From an uncultured Lacinutrix sp. (GTDB lineage: Bacteria > Bacteroidota > Bacteroidia > Flavobacteriales > Flavobacteriaceae), in contig NZ_CANMRQ010000003.1 of NCBI RefSeq assembly GCF_947500325.1, positions 310,001 through 374,000 of the forward strand: a DNA stretch of 64,000 nt, written 5' to 3'. Positions 28,389 to 37,387 of this stretch are shown piece by piece (positions within the stretch are counted from its first letter, which is position 1; each line of letters begins with the position of its first letter). The translations under genes were made by a program, and so were the position numbers. Below the pieces are notes generated by a model. That model saw only the letters and a list, made by a program, of their open reading frames with translations. It was not told where the DNA came from and ran no database searches.

Positions 28389-28522
28389 AATTTATTGATT
28401 TAAAATATTTTTATTTTCTATTCAACCTTATATAAAAACAAGCCCTTTTTTGTTACCTCTTTATTTTATTTTTTTTTAAATTCTAAAAAAACAATAGTAT
28501 TTACCAACTATTAGTACTTAGC

Positions 28523-28553
28523 TTGTACAATAAAATAAAACGTGTTAAGTTTG
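28523..28553 (+). promoter_or_regulatory. Bacteroidota-type promoter
   Basis: TTG (28523-28525) and, after 20 bases, TAAGTTTG (28546-28553) fit the -33/-7 consensus. The ATG follows 23 bases later. Confidence 0.65.
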
Positions 28554-28576
28554 TTTAATTGTAAAAACTAAACTTA

Positions 28577-29095
28577 ATGGAAGATCAATTATTAAATTTA
28601 CTTATGTATGCCGTACCATCACTTATAGTGGGATCGGTTGCCTTTTTATTTTTTAGAGAGCATGTTCAAAATGAAGATGATAGACGTAAATTTTTAATAC
28701 ACAAACAACTACAAAGAGAATCTTTACCTCAAAGATTACAAGCTTACGAACGTTTGTCGTTGTTTTTAGAACGCATCAATCCCAATAAATTATTATTAAG
28801 AGTTGCTCCTGCTTCTACTAATAAGAATGATTACGAAACGCTTTTAATTAATACTATTGAAAATGAATTTGATCATAACCTCTCACAACAAATTTATTTA
28901 AGCGATAGCTGTTGGAGCATTATTAATGCATCTAAAAATGCCACAGTACAACTTATAAGAAAAGTTGCTATGAGCGACAAAATAGATACAGCATCAAAAT
29001 TAAGAGAAGCTATAATAACAGAAATGATGGATAAATCTGCTCCTAGTAATGCTGGATTATCTTATATAAAAAAAGAAGTTAGTGAGCTGTGGTAA
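28577..29095 (+). CDS. Conserved-type hypothetical membrane-anchored protein
   Basis: A 172-residue protein that I cannot name. It has one N-terminal membrane segment (LLMYAVPSLIVGSVAFLFF) and a long cytoplasmic helical part (RKFLIHKQLQRESLPQRLQA, YERLSLFLERINPNKLLLRV). No catalytic motif is visible. The final 17 bases overlap the end of the convergent patatin gene, so the two genes run tail to tail on shared DNA. It has a good own promoter. Confidence 0.78.
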   Translation: MEDQLLNLLMYAVPSLIVGSVAFLFFREHVQNEDDRRKFLIHKQLQRESLPQRLQAYERLSLFLERINPNKLLLRVAPASTNKNDYETLLINTIENEFDHNLSQQIYLSDSCWSIINASKNATVQLIRKVAMSDKIDTASKLREAIITEMMDKSAPSNAGLSYIKKEVSELW

Positions 29096-30014
29096 TAGAA
29101 TTTAATGGATCGCTTTCGTCCATAGATTGTCCTTTTTCATGTTTGCTTTCTGCATAATGATAACCTTCTTGCCACCATTTTTCCATTAAGCTTTTATTGA
29201 AAATAAGTGAGTTTTCTGTAAGCTTTGATGGTGTATAGTATAAATTAAGTTTTACGTTTCTATGCTCTGCTGCTAGTTTTCCAATAGCAATATCTCCTTT
29301 TTCTACTTGATCTAATAAATGACCAAATAGACTTATCATTAAAGAGAATGGGTTTTTACCTAATACTTTATTATAATCTAAATCTTCACTTTCTAAAACA
29401 ATGGCGTCAACTTCTGTTGCACCACGTTTAATAGCTTCACGAATAGGTATTACACAACCTAAACCACCATCTGCATAGTCAAAACCATTTTTTTTAACTA
29501 AAGACATGAAAGGAATATAATTACAAGATATCCATATCCAGTCGCAAAATTCTTCGTAACTATAATCGTTAATAGACTTATATTCTGTTCTATTTTTAGA
29601 CAAATTAGCTACAGTAACAACGACATCTTCCTTAGTATCACGAATACGATTAAATTCGTCTTTAGTAAAATGCTTCTTTATATGCCTTCTTAAAGCTTTA
29701 CTCTCTCCAAATGTTCGTCGCTTCTTAATAAACTGAAGCATCGTATTAAAATAGTTAATAGAAACATATTCTCTTCCTTTTTTCTTTTTTACAACAAAAG
29801 GATTAATACTAAAAATTGAATGTTGATTTACATGAGTATAGATATCATAAAGTTTACCAATATCTTGAGTTGCTAAATGTGGAATTAACAAACTACCTGT
29901 AGATGTTCCTAAAAACATATCGTAATTTTTACCTTGTTGTTCTATAAGGTATTGTGCTACACCACCTGCAAATGCACCTTTACTACCACCTCCAGAAATT
30001 ACTAATGCTTTCAA
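29079..30014 (-). CDS. Patatin-like phospholipase
   Basis: A 311-residue patatin-family acyl hydrolase. It has the oxyanion loop SGGGSKGAFAGG (7-18), nucleophile elbow GTSTG with Ser 38, and the catalytic Asp in ADGG (Asp 182), so the Ser-Asp dyad is complete. There is no signal peptide; it is probably cytoplasmic or membrane associated. It starts 4 bases after the end of the M1 peptidase gene on the same strand, so the two form an operon with the peptidase first. Confidence 0.9.
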   Translation of the reverse strand: MKALVISGGGSKGAFAGGVAQYLIEQQGKNYDMFLGTSTGSLLIPHLATQDIGKLYDIYTHVNQHSIFSINPFVVKKKKGREYVSINYFNTMLQFIKKRRTFGESKALRRHIKKHFTKDEFNRIRDTKEDVVVTVANLSKNRTEYKSINDYSYEEFCDWIWISCNYIPFMSLVKKNGFDYADGGLGCVIPIREAIKRGATEVDAIVLESEDLDYNKVLGKNPFSLMISLFGHLLDQVEKGDIAIGKLAAEHRNVKLNLYYTPSKLTENSLIFNKSLMEKWWQEGYHYAESKHEKGQSMDESDPLNSITTAH

Positions 30015-30018
30015 ATTA

Positions 30019-32034
30019 CTATTTATCTTTTGACTGCAAATTAGTAATTATCTTTTTATATTTTTCATTTTCAGATAGCGATTTTAGTAAATCTCTTGCA
30101 AAGCTTTTAAATCTCCAGTTATGGTGTTTAGATGCATTTATTAAATTGGTTAAAGCTGTTTCATTAAAAGCATTTATAGAATTTAAATACGAAAATGTAT
30201 TTTGCCTTAGTTGAAAACCGTTTTTTGAAGACGTGTAATCTACTAATTCATTATAATAGAACTGTTTCTCTTGATCTCTATAACCTTGCGTATTTAAAGC
30301 CAAAACAAGCCACAGTGTCTTTATATTTTTATTATTAAAACCAATGATGTCTTTTGTTTTATCTAAGTATTTTTTACGCTCTTTTGGAAAGTTTAACCAT
30401 AAATGATACAACGCAGCTTCTATTGTTAGATAAGATTTATCATTTAAAAGACTTTCATATTGCGCTTTAAGCTCTAAAGGTATTTTAGTAACGTTTTGTG
30501 CTATAGCTTGCCTAACTTTAATTGAATTTTTAAAATCTTTAGATTGAATTTTATTTGGCATTTGTTCAATTACCTTAACTTTAGATTCATCAAAAAGATA
30601 TGAGGTTAGATACTCTGAACACTTTGAAGAATAGCCTTCACAATCTATTTTTAAATATCCATTTACTGCATTAGAAACCGTAGACAAATGTGTTTCCATT
30701 TCATTATAAAGCAGTGTATCAGAAAGTAACCAATCGTCAACAAACTTTGTTAAAGATATCCCTGAAGTATCTTCTATTTCCTGTATAAAATAATTAGTTT
30801 TTACATTCTTAAATTTATATTTCTGCAAATAGCTTTTTACTGCCTTTTTAAAAGCTTCATCACCTACTTTATCACGTAACATATGTAAAAGCCAAGCACC
30901 TTTTTTATAAAACGTTGCACTACTCGCTTTTGGATCCATTAAAGGTGTATTTTGACCTGCTTGCTCCTGCGCTAATAGTTCTAGAGCATACTCATATAAT
31001 CTCCAATAGTAGTAGTCGTCTCCAAAAATATCGCGTTCTGCCAATAAAGCATAATACGTAGCAAAGCCTTCTTGCAGCCAATGATGTTTTCCTTCAGTTT
31101 CGGTTACTAGATCTCCAAACCATTGGTGTGCCAATTCGTGAGCATTAACGTTAACGTAATTTTTATCTATAAATGCTGTCTCATCAATCATGAAATCATC
31201 ACTAAAAATAGTGAGACTCGTATTCTCCATCCCTGAATATAAAAAGTCTTTTACAGGCACTTGTTTATAGTTTTGCCATGGATATGGCACGCCTATTTCT
31301 TCTTCCAAGAAATCAAACATCTGCTTAGTATAACGATAGGTTGGCTCTACTTTTGAAGAGTCTTCAGGATAGTAATATAATTCTATTGGAATACCACTTT
31401 TAGAGGTTAACTCTTTTTTATCATATTTTCCAATAGCTAATGCCACTAAATAGCTGGACATTGGTTTTTGCATTTGAAAGTGCCATTTTACCATACCTGG
31501 CAAAGGAATATTTGCTGTTTGTAATCCATTAGAAATAACCTTATAATCTTCATTAAAAGTTAATGATATATTAAATATCATTTTCTCGTTCATATCATCA
31601 ATACTAGGCAACCAATTGCTGGTATATTTACCTTGCCCTTGGGTCCATATTTGGTGAGTGCTTTCTCTTTCAACAAAATAAAGGGCCTTTTTAGGAATTA
31701 CCTCATAATCAAAATATACTGTATATTTTTTATTTTTTTTAAAATCATGAATTAACCACAAACGTTTATTATCGTAATAAAAATCTAAATCTTGAGTATT
31801 AGAGTTTTCATATCTTATTTCAACATTCTTTATATCCATATTAACAGCATCAATGTATATTGAATCTGTTTCTTTTATTACATCTAAAACATACCAAACT
31901 TTTCCGCCTATACTTGAGTTATTGGGATTAATACCAAGAAGCGCGTTTGCTTTTTTAAAATCAACAAAATCAGTCTGTTGTGCTTGTGTAGAAAAGCACA
32001 TTAAAGTAATTAATATATAAAGCAAGTGTTTCAT
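30019..32034 (-). CDS. M1 family zinc aminopeptidase, secreted
   Basis: A 671-residue exported gluzincin. The zinc site is HELAHQWFGD (His 299, Glu 300, His 303) with the third ligand Glu 322 in WLQEG. YSGMENTSLTIF upstream is the GxMEN substrate-binding motif. I chose the Met that opens MKHLLYILITLMCFSTQAQQ because it gives a signal peptide; an upstream in-frame Met would add 42 non-signal-like residues. M1 enzymes remove N-terminal residues from peptides. The C-terminal part is helical. It is first in the unit with the patatin gene. Confidence 0.92.
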   Translation of the reverse strand: MKHLLYILITLMCFSTQAQQTDFVDFKKANALLGINPNNSSIGGKVWYVLDVIKETDSIYIDAVNMDIKNVEIRYENSNTQDLDFYYDNKRLWLIHDFKKNKKYTVYFDYEVIPKKALYFVERESTHQIWTQGQGKYTSNWLPSIDDMNEKMIFNISLTFNEDYKVISNGLQTANIPLPGMVKWHFQMQKPMSSYLVALAIGKYDKKELTSKSGIPIELYYYPEDSSKVEPTYRYTKQMFDFLEEEIGVPYPWQNYKQVPVKDFLYSGMENTSLTIFSDDFMIDETAFIDKNYVNVNAHELAHQWFGDLVTETEGKHHWLQEGFATYYALLAERDIFGDDYYYWRLYEYALELLAQEQAGQNTPLMDPKASSATFYKKGAWLLHMLRDKVGDEAFKKAVKSYLQKYKFKNVKTNYFIQEIEDTSGISLTKFVDDWLLSDTLLYNEMETHLSTVSNAVNGYLKIDCEGYSSKCSEYLTSYLFDESKVKVIEQMPNKIQSKDFKNSIKVRQAIAQNVTKIPLELKAQYESLLNDKSYLTIEAALYHLWLNFPKERKKYLDKTKDIIGFNNKNIKTLWLVLALNTQGYRDQEKQFYYNELVDYTSSKNGFQLRQNTFSYLNSINAFNETALTNLINASKHHNWRFKSFARDLLKSLSENEKYKKIITNLQSKDK

Positions 32035-32202
32035 AAATAATATATTGCAAATGCTAAGCCAAAATACAATTTTTAATGGTCTTATTATTTTGAATAAGTC
32101 TACAAATAGATCATTAAATCGAACAAATAGTACACTTCCACTTAAATTACTGCTTTTCAACGAAATATAGACAACAATGCTTTAGAATCTATCTATTAGG
32201 AG

Positions 32203-32210
32203 TACTTTTG
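32203..32210 (+). promoter_or_regulatory. -7 promoter box before the Usp gene
   Basis: TACTTTTG matches TAnnTTTG and lies 29 bases before the ATG. No clear -33 element. Confidence 0.45.
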
Positions 32211-32239
32211 CGCAAATTTTATCCTTTAAACAAAATAAT

Positions 32240-33001
32240 ATGAAAACATTCTTAGTGCCTATTAGCTCTTTAAAAGAGAAAAAAGCAACTATTATTTATG
32301 CTATTGACTATGCAAAATTAGTTGGAGCAGAAATGATTTATGGTATTCAACTTAACGAAATAAGAGAAGAAGACCACATAGAAGATATTATGTCTTATGC
32401 CAAAACACAAGGTATAGACATTAACTTTAGATTCTTTGAAGGCGATACTATAGAGTATATCAAAGAATTTTGTATAGATTTTAATGTAGATCTTATTATT
32501 GCTTCTGCCAGAGCTCCAAAAACTAACGATAAATTATTTTTAGACGATTTATCTGGTAGTATCGTTAGAAAAACAGACATGCCAGTTTTATTAATACCTG
32601 ATAATTACGAATTTAAGGACGTAAACACTGTTTTGACGGCTGTAAAATCTGGGATAATAAAAATGGAAGGTGCTTTAGATCCATTAGAACACACATTAAC
32701 ACATTTAAAAGCATATATGACATTATTACAAGTAAAAACACCAACGTTTTTACCTGAAGATTTAATGTTTGATAAAGATTTAGCTAGAATAACGTCTAAA
32801 TATTACTCTTCGGAAAACGCAACAGTATTTCAAGGTGTTTTAGAGTACATTCATGAGATTAAACCAGATATGATTTGCGTATTTAGACGTAAACGTGGTT
32901 TCTTCAAGAAATTATGGAGTGATGCAACATTAGATAATAGCGTTAGTAAATCTGATTTTGAAAGCCGTGTACCACTTTTAGTACTTAAAGGCGAACAATA
33001 A
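32240..33001 (+). CDS. Tandem universal stress protein
   Basis: A 253-residue protein with two Usp-like halves. The first (1-122) opens KTFLVPISSLKEKKATIIYA and shows DLIIASARAPK and the closing SGSIVRKTDMPVLLIPD, the usual Usp core. The second half (about 128-250) is more diverged (KPDMICVFRRKRGFFKKLW, SRVPLLVLKGE). The ATP-binding GxxGxxxxGS/T motif is degenerate. Flavobacterial Usp proteins of this length respond to stress or stationary phase; no direct target is known. The gene is monocistronic with a strong terminator. Confidence 0.85.
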   Translation: MKTFLVPISSLKEKKATIIYAIDYAKLVGAEMIYGIQLNEIREEDHIEDIMSYAKTQGIDINFRFFEGDTIEYIKEFCIDFNVDLIIASARAPKTNDKLFLDDLSGSIVRKTDMPVLLIPDNYEFKDVNTVLTAVKSGIIKMEGALDPLEHTLTHLKAYMTLLQVKTPTFLPEDLMFDKDLARITSKYYSSENATVFQGVLEYIHEIKPDMICVFRRKRGFFKKLWSDATLDNSVSKSDFESRVPLLVLKGEQ

Positions 33002-33023
33002 TATATTAACAACATAAACATAT

Positions 33024-33055
33024 AAAGGCTACCAGTAATGGTAGCCTTTTCTTTT
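33024..33055 (+). terminator. Terminator of the Usp gene
   Basis: AAAGGCTACC and GGTAGCCTTT form a perfect 10-bp stem around AGTAAT, followed by a T-rich stretch. Confidence 0.88.
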
Positions 33056-33090
33056 TACTTTAAAGAGAAATGCATTAAATTCGTTCTCTT

Positions 33091-35193
33091 ATGGCTACCA
33101 ACCTTCAAACCCCTATAGATTATTTAAAAGGCGTTGGACCAAATCGTGCCGATTTGCTCCGCAAGGAACTTGGTATTCATACCTATCAAGATCTCATAAA
33201 CCTATTCCCAAATCGCTATTTAGATCGCACCAAATATTATAAAATAAACCAATTACAAGCTAATAGTGCCGAAGTACAGATTATAGGAAAAATCACCAAT
33301 TTTAAAGAAGTCGCTCAAAAAAGAGGCAAACGATTAGTAGCCACATTTCAAGACGATACAGGAGTGATGGAACTGGTTTGGTTTCGAGGTCAAAAATGGA
33401 TTCGTGAGAGTTTAAAACTGAATACGGTTTACGTTATTTTTGGGAAAGTAAATAGATTTGGGGGTAAGTTTAATATGCCACATCCAGATGCCGAATTATT
33501 AGTCGAGCATGAGAAAAATTTACGTTCTTCTATGCAGGCCATTTATCCGTCTACAGAGAAATTATCTAACAAGGGAATCACCAATCGTGTGATGACAAAA
33601 ATAATGCAAAATCTCTTCCTAGAAACTGGTGGGAAATTTGCAGAAACCTTACCAAAAAAATTACGCTTAGAATTAAAAATTATTTCAAAATCTGAAGCCC
33701 TTTTTAATGTGCATTTCCCTAAAGATTCTCAGTCACTTTTTAAAGCTCAATTTAGGTTGAAATTTGAAGAATTATTTTACATACAATTACAGCTCATTCT
33801 TAAAAATTTAATTCATAAATCTAAGATAAAAGGATTTCCTTTTGAAACCGTTGGAGCGCATTTTAATAGCTTTTTTAAAAACCATTTACCATTCGAATTA
33901 ACTGGAGCACAAAAAAGAGTATTAAAAGAAATTCGTCACGATTTGGGTAGTAATGCCCAAATGAATCGCTTATTACAAGGTGATGTAGGCTCTGGAAAGA
34001 CAATAGTAGCTCTAATGTCAATGTTAATAGCACTTGACAATGGATTCCAAGCTTGTTTAATGGCGCCGACTGAAATTTTGTCAGTTCAACACTACAACGG
34101 ATTAGTTGAGTTATGTAAAGATTTAAAAATCAGCATTGAAATACTCACAGGTTCAAGTAAAACTTCAAAACGAAAAGAAATACATAAAATGCTTGAAAAT
34201 GGTGATTTAGACATCCTAATTGGCACACATGCATTACTAGAAGATAAAGTTAAATTTAAAAACTTAGGTCTTGCCATTATTGATGAGCAACATAGATTTG
34301 GCGTTAAGCAACGCTCTAAGTTATGGAAAAAAAATAACTTTCCGCCACACGTTTTGGTCATGACCGCTACTCCAATTCCGCGTACATTAGCCATGTCTGT
34401 TTATGGTGATTTAGACATCTCTATAATTGACGAATTACCACCTGGTAGAAAGGCTATAAAAACAGTACATAGATACGACTCAAATCGACTCAAAGTTTTC
34501 CGTTTTATTCGTGAAGAAATTAACAAAGGAAGACAAGTCTATATCGTCTATCCTTTAATACAGGAAAGTGCTCAAATGGACTATAAAGATTTAATGGATG
34601 GTTACGAAAGTATTGCTCGAGATTTCCCTATGCCAGAGTATCAAATTTCGATTGTACATGGTAAAATGAAACCTGCAGATAAAGAGTTCGAAATGCAACG
34701 TTTTATAAAAGGAGAAACACAAATTATGGTTGCCACTACAGTTATAGAAGTTGGTGTAAATGTTCCTAATGCTTCTGTTATGATTATTGAAAGCGCAGAA
34801 CGTTTTGGCTTATCTCAATTACACCAATTAAGAGGACGTGTTGGCCGCGGTGCAGAACAAAGTTATTGTATTTTAATGACCAGCCATAAACTCTCTGAAA
34901 ATAGTAAAACACGTTTAGAAACAATGGTAAGAACTAATGATGGCTTCGAAATTGCCGAAGTAGATTTAAAACTACGTGGACCAGGAGATATTATGGGCAC
35001 TCAACAAAGCGGTGTTTTAAACCTTCGCATTGCAGATATTATAAAAGATAACGACATCTTACAACATGCCCGTTATCACGCCAAACAATTACTAGAAAAA
35101 GATCCTTCTCTTGGTCACCCAGAAAATGAAGTAGTTTTAGAAACCTACAGACAAATGAGTAAATACAAGAACATCTGGAATTATATTAGTTGA
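33091..35193 (+). CDS. recG: ATP-dependent DNA helicase RecG
   Basis: A 700-residue protein of normal RecG length. The N-terminal wedge/OB domain (about 1-160) has the PIDYLKGVGPNRADLL start. Motif I is GDVGSGKT (297-304), motif II DEQH (398-401), motif III MTATPIPRTLAM. The C-terminal helicase half has VGVNVPNASVMIIESAERFG and QLRGRVGRG, and the TRG-region follows (LKLRGPGDIMGTQQSG). RecG regresses stalled forks and migrates Holliday junctions. It stands alone between a terminator and a 200-base gap in which I see nothing else. Confidence 0.96.
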   Translation: MATNLQTPIDYLKGVGPNRADLLRKELGIHTYQDLINLFPNRYLDRTKYYKINQLQANSAEVQIIGKITNFKEVAQKRGKRLVATFQDDTGVMELVWFRGQKWIRESLKLNTVYVIFGKVNRFGGKFNMPHPDAELLVEHEKNLRSSMQAIYPSTEKLSNKGITNRVMTKIMQNLFLETGGKFAETLPKKLRLELKIISKSEALFNVHFPKDSQSLFKAQFRLKFEELFYIQLQLILKNLIHKSKIKGFPFETVGAHFNSFFKNHLPFELTGAQKRVLKEIRHDLGSNAQMNRLLQGDVGSGKTIVALMSMLIALDNGFQACLMAPTEILSVQHYNGLVELCKDLKISIEILTGSSKTSKRKEIHKMLENGDLDILIGTHALLEDKVKFKNLGLAIIDEQHRFGVKQRSKLWKKNNFPPHVLVMTATPIPRTLAMSVYGDLDISIIDELPPGRKAIKTVHRYDSNRLKVFRFIREEINKGRQVYIVYPLIQESAQMDYKDLMDGYESIARDFPMPEYQISIVHGKMKPADKEFEMQRFIKGETQIMVATTVIEVGVNVPNASVMIIESAERFGLSQLHQLRGRVGRGAEQSYCILMTSHKLSENSKTRLETMVRTNDGFEIAEVDLKLRGPGDIMGTQQSGVLNLRIADIIKDNDILQHARYHAKQLLEKDPSLGHPENEVVLETYRQMSKYKNIWNYIS

Positions 35194-35392
35194 GTTAATA
35201 GATTTTTTTCTGAAAAACTTATATCAAAAACAACTACTTATATATCAAAAAACAGCTTATTTAAATCATAATTATATAATTTTAAGCTTAATAACGCATC
35301 TTATAAAAATCATTTATTTTACTTACTGTAACAAAACAGAAATAAAACGCTTCATTAGGTAAATATGATAATTATTACTTTATATTTTTAAT

Positions 35393-36181
35393 ATGACTAT
35401 TCTAATTGTAGACGACGAAGCTTTAGCAAGGCAACGTATTTTAAAACTCTTAAACACTACAGATTATTTTTCTAAAATAATAGAAGCATCATCTGGAAAA
35501 GAAGCAATAGAATCAATAAACAAACTACAAATTGATCTTGTTTTCTTAGATATTAAAATGACAGATTTGAATGGGTTTGACGTTTTAAAAAAGATTGATT
35601 CTAAGACAATGCCAATCATAATTTTTGTAACGGCTTTTGATAGTTTTGCCGTAAAAGCTTTTGAAGTAAAAGCTATTGATTTTTTATTAAAACCATATAA
35701 AACAGAACGCTTTTATGAGGCTTTAAATCGTGCTATTACTAAAATATCGCAAAAAGACTTAAAGCAACAATACAAATCTAAAATTGCTAATCTTATAAAC
35801 TATATTGGAGAAATTGATACTAATATCAATACATCTCCAAGCAGCTACATAGAAAAAGTTGTACTAAAAACTGGTAAGAAATTCTATTTTATTAAAACAG
35901 AAACCATAAAATATATTACTTCTTCTGCTTATTATGCCGAAATATTTACAAAGGACAACAGTAAGCACATCTACAGAATTTCGATGAGTGACTTTATAAA
36001 AAAACTAGACCCTAATACATTTAATAGAATTAATCGTTCTACTATTATAAACAACAATGATATTAAAGAAGTTATTAGCGAAGGACAAGGCGATTATAGT
36101 ATTATTATGAATGACAAAAAGATTTTCTCTTTATCTAGTAAATATAAGTCTGATTTTCTAAAATCAACAAAAATCAAATAG
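35393..36181 (+). CDS. LytTR-family response regulator
   Basis: A 262-residue regulator. The receiver domain carries DDE (7-9) and the phospho-acceptor Asp 53 in VFLDIKMTD, then the conserved KAIDFLLKPYK. A LytTR DNA-binding domain occupies about 155-255 (KYITSSAYYAEIFTKDN, FNRINRSTIINNNDI). LytTR proteins bind imperfect direct repeats and often control envelope or extracellular functions. The stop is followed after one base by the kinase gene, so the two form an operon in the order regulator-kinase. Confidence 0.92.
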   Translation: MTILIVDDEALARQRILKLLNTTDYFSKIIEASSGKEAIESINKLQIDLVFLDIKMTDLNGFDVLKKIDSKTMPIIIFVTAFDSFAVKAFEVKAIDFLLKPYKTERFYEALNRAITKISQKDLKQQYKSKIANLINYIGEIDTNINTSPSSYIEKVVLKTGKKFYFIKTETIKYITSSAYYAEIFTKDNSKHIYRISMSDFIKKLDPNTFNRINRSTIINNNDIKEVISEGQGDYSIIMNDKKIFSLSSKYKSDFLKSTKIK

Positions 36182-36182
36182 G

Positions 36183-37280
36183 ATGAAACTTTTAAAAAAC
36201 TCATTTGTTGACAAAACACTTCTAAAATTTATCTTATATGTTTTTATTGCCGCTTATTTAATTGATTTTTTAGGCAGCTCACTCTACTACTATTTTAATG
36301 ATATAAAGACATTTGAAGCCATAAACTTTAAAGGATTAGTTCTTAAATACCTAATCACCTACAGCTTCAAATTCTTATTTATAATAACTTCAATCTATTT
36401 GACTATAAGTTTAATTTCGTTAAAAAAAAGACGCGTACAGAGTTTTATAATTCATACACTTTTAGCTTTCCTCTTATCATTTTATACTTCTGCTATTGTA
36501 ATGCTTATGGAAGAACAACTTTTTAATGGAACTGTTAAAATTACATTCGAGTCTGTTTGGATTCGAGGTTTATCTGGTTTAAACTACAATTTCTTTGTCT
36601 ATATAGCTATTATGGGAATTGTATATGCCTATTATTATCTAAAAAAACAACAAAGTGTTTTAATAACACAAGAACGTCTTAAAACCCAATTACTAGACAC
36701 TAAAATCAATGCGTTACAATCTCAGCTGCAGCCTCATTTCCTGTTTAACGCTTTAAACGATATCTCCTCACTTATGGATATTGATGTTAAAAAATCTCAA
36801 AACGCAATAGTAGATTTAAGTGATTTATTAAGAAGCACGCTAAATATTAAAGATCAAAAACATATCGAGCTTAAAGATGAGTTATCAATTTTAAACAAAT
36901 ATTTAGATATTGAAAAAATTCGTTTTGCAGAAAAACTAAACTTTAATAAAATAATAGACAACCACTTATTAAACACTAAAATCCCTCCGTTATTACTACA
37001 ACCCTTTATAGAAAACACTATTAAACATGGTTTTTCTTACCATCATAATACTCTAGAAGTTACATTAAAAATTAGCACGATTAAAGACCATATTATTTTT
37101 GAAATAACAAACAATGGACAACCGCTTGCCGAGGAAGAAATAATTTACGGAAATGGTATTAGAAATGTTTTAGAACGATTAGACTCTTTATATGATGGGA
37201 ACTACTTTTTTGAAATGAATAATATAGAAAATGAAAATAGCACACTTGTACAAACAACTATAAAAATACCTATATCTTAA
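36183..37280 (+). CDS. LytS-type sensor histidine kinase
   Basis: A 365-residue membrane kinase. Four membrane segments lie in the first 160 residues, without a large extracellular domain. A His_kinase (PF06580-type) domain follows: LQSQLQPHFLFNALNDISSL with His 185 as the phospho-acceptor, LLLQPFIENTIKHG as N box and a degenerate G box (EEIIYGNGIRNVLERLDSLY). It is the partner of the LytTR regulator directly before it. The signal may be membrane state or a small molecule; not readable. Confidence 0.9.
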   Translation: MKLLKNSFVDKTLLKFILYVFIAAYLIDFLGSSLYYYFNDIKTFEAINFKGLVLKYLITYSFKFLFIITSIYLTISLISLKKRRVQSFIIHTLLAFLLSFYTSAIVMLMEEQLFNGTVKITFESVWIRGLSGLNYNFFVYIAIMGIVYAYYYLKKQQSVLITQERLKTQLLDTKINALQSQLQPHFLFNALNDISSLMDIDVKKSQNAIVDLSDLLRSTLNIKDQKHIELKDELSILNKYLDIEKIRFAEKLNFNKIIDNHLLNTKIPPLLLQPFIENTIKHGFSYHHNTLEVTLKISTIKDHIIFEITNNGQPLAEEEIIYGNGIRNVLERLDSLYDGNYFFEMNNIENENSTLVQTTIKIPIS

Positions 37281-37337
37281 AAAAATAATATCTAAGTTTT
37301 AAATAAAAATATCATAAAACACCCAATTCTTATCTTT

Positions 37338-37345
37338 TAGCTTTG
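37338..37345 (+). promoter_or_regulatory. -7 promoter box before the T9SS FG-GAP gene
   Basis: TAGCTTTG matches TAnnTTTG, 42 bases before the ATG; no clear -33 element, which would suit an activator-dependent promoter. Confidence 0.45.
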
Positions 37346-37387
37346 TAGAAGCATATATGTGACGATTTTTATAAAAAAATCACACAC

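Noticed and set aside
32035-32160. 42-codon N-terminal extension of the M1 peptidase
   Set aside because: The extension has no signal-like order, while the internal Met opens a normal signal peptide.
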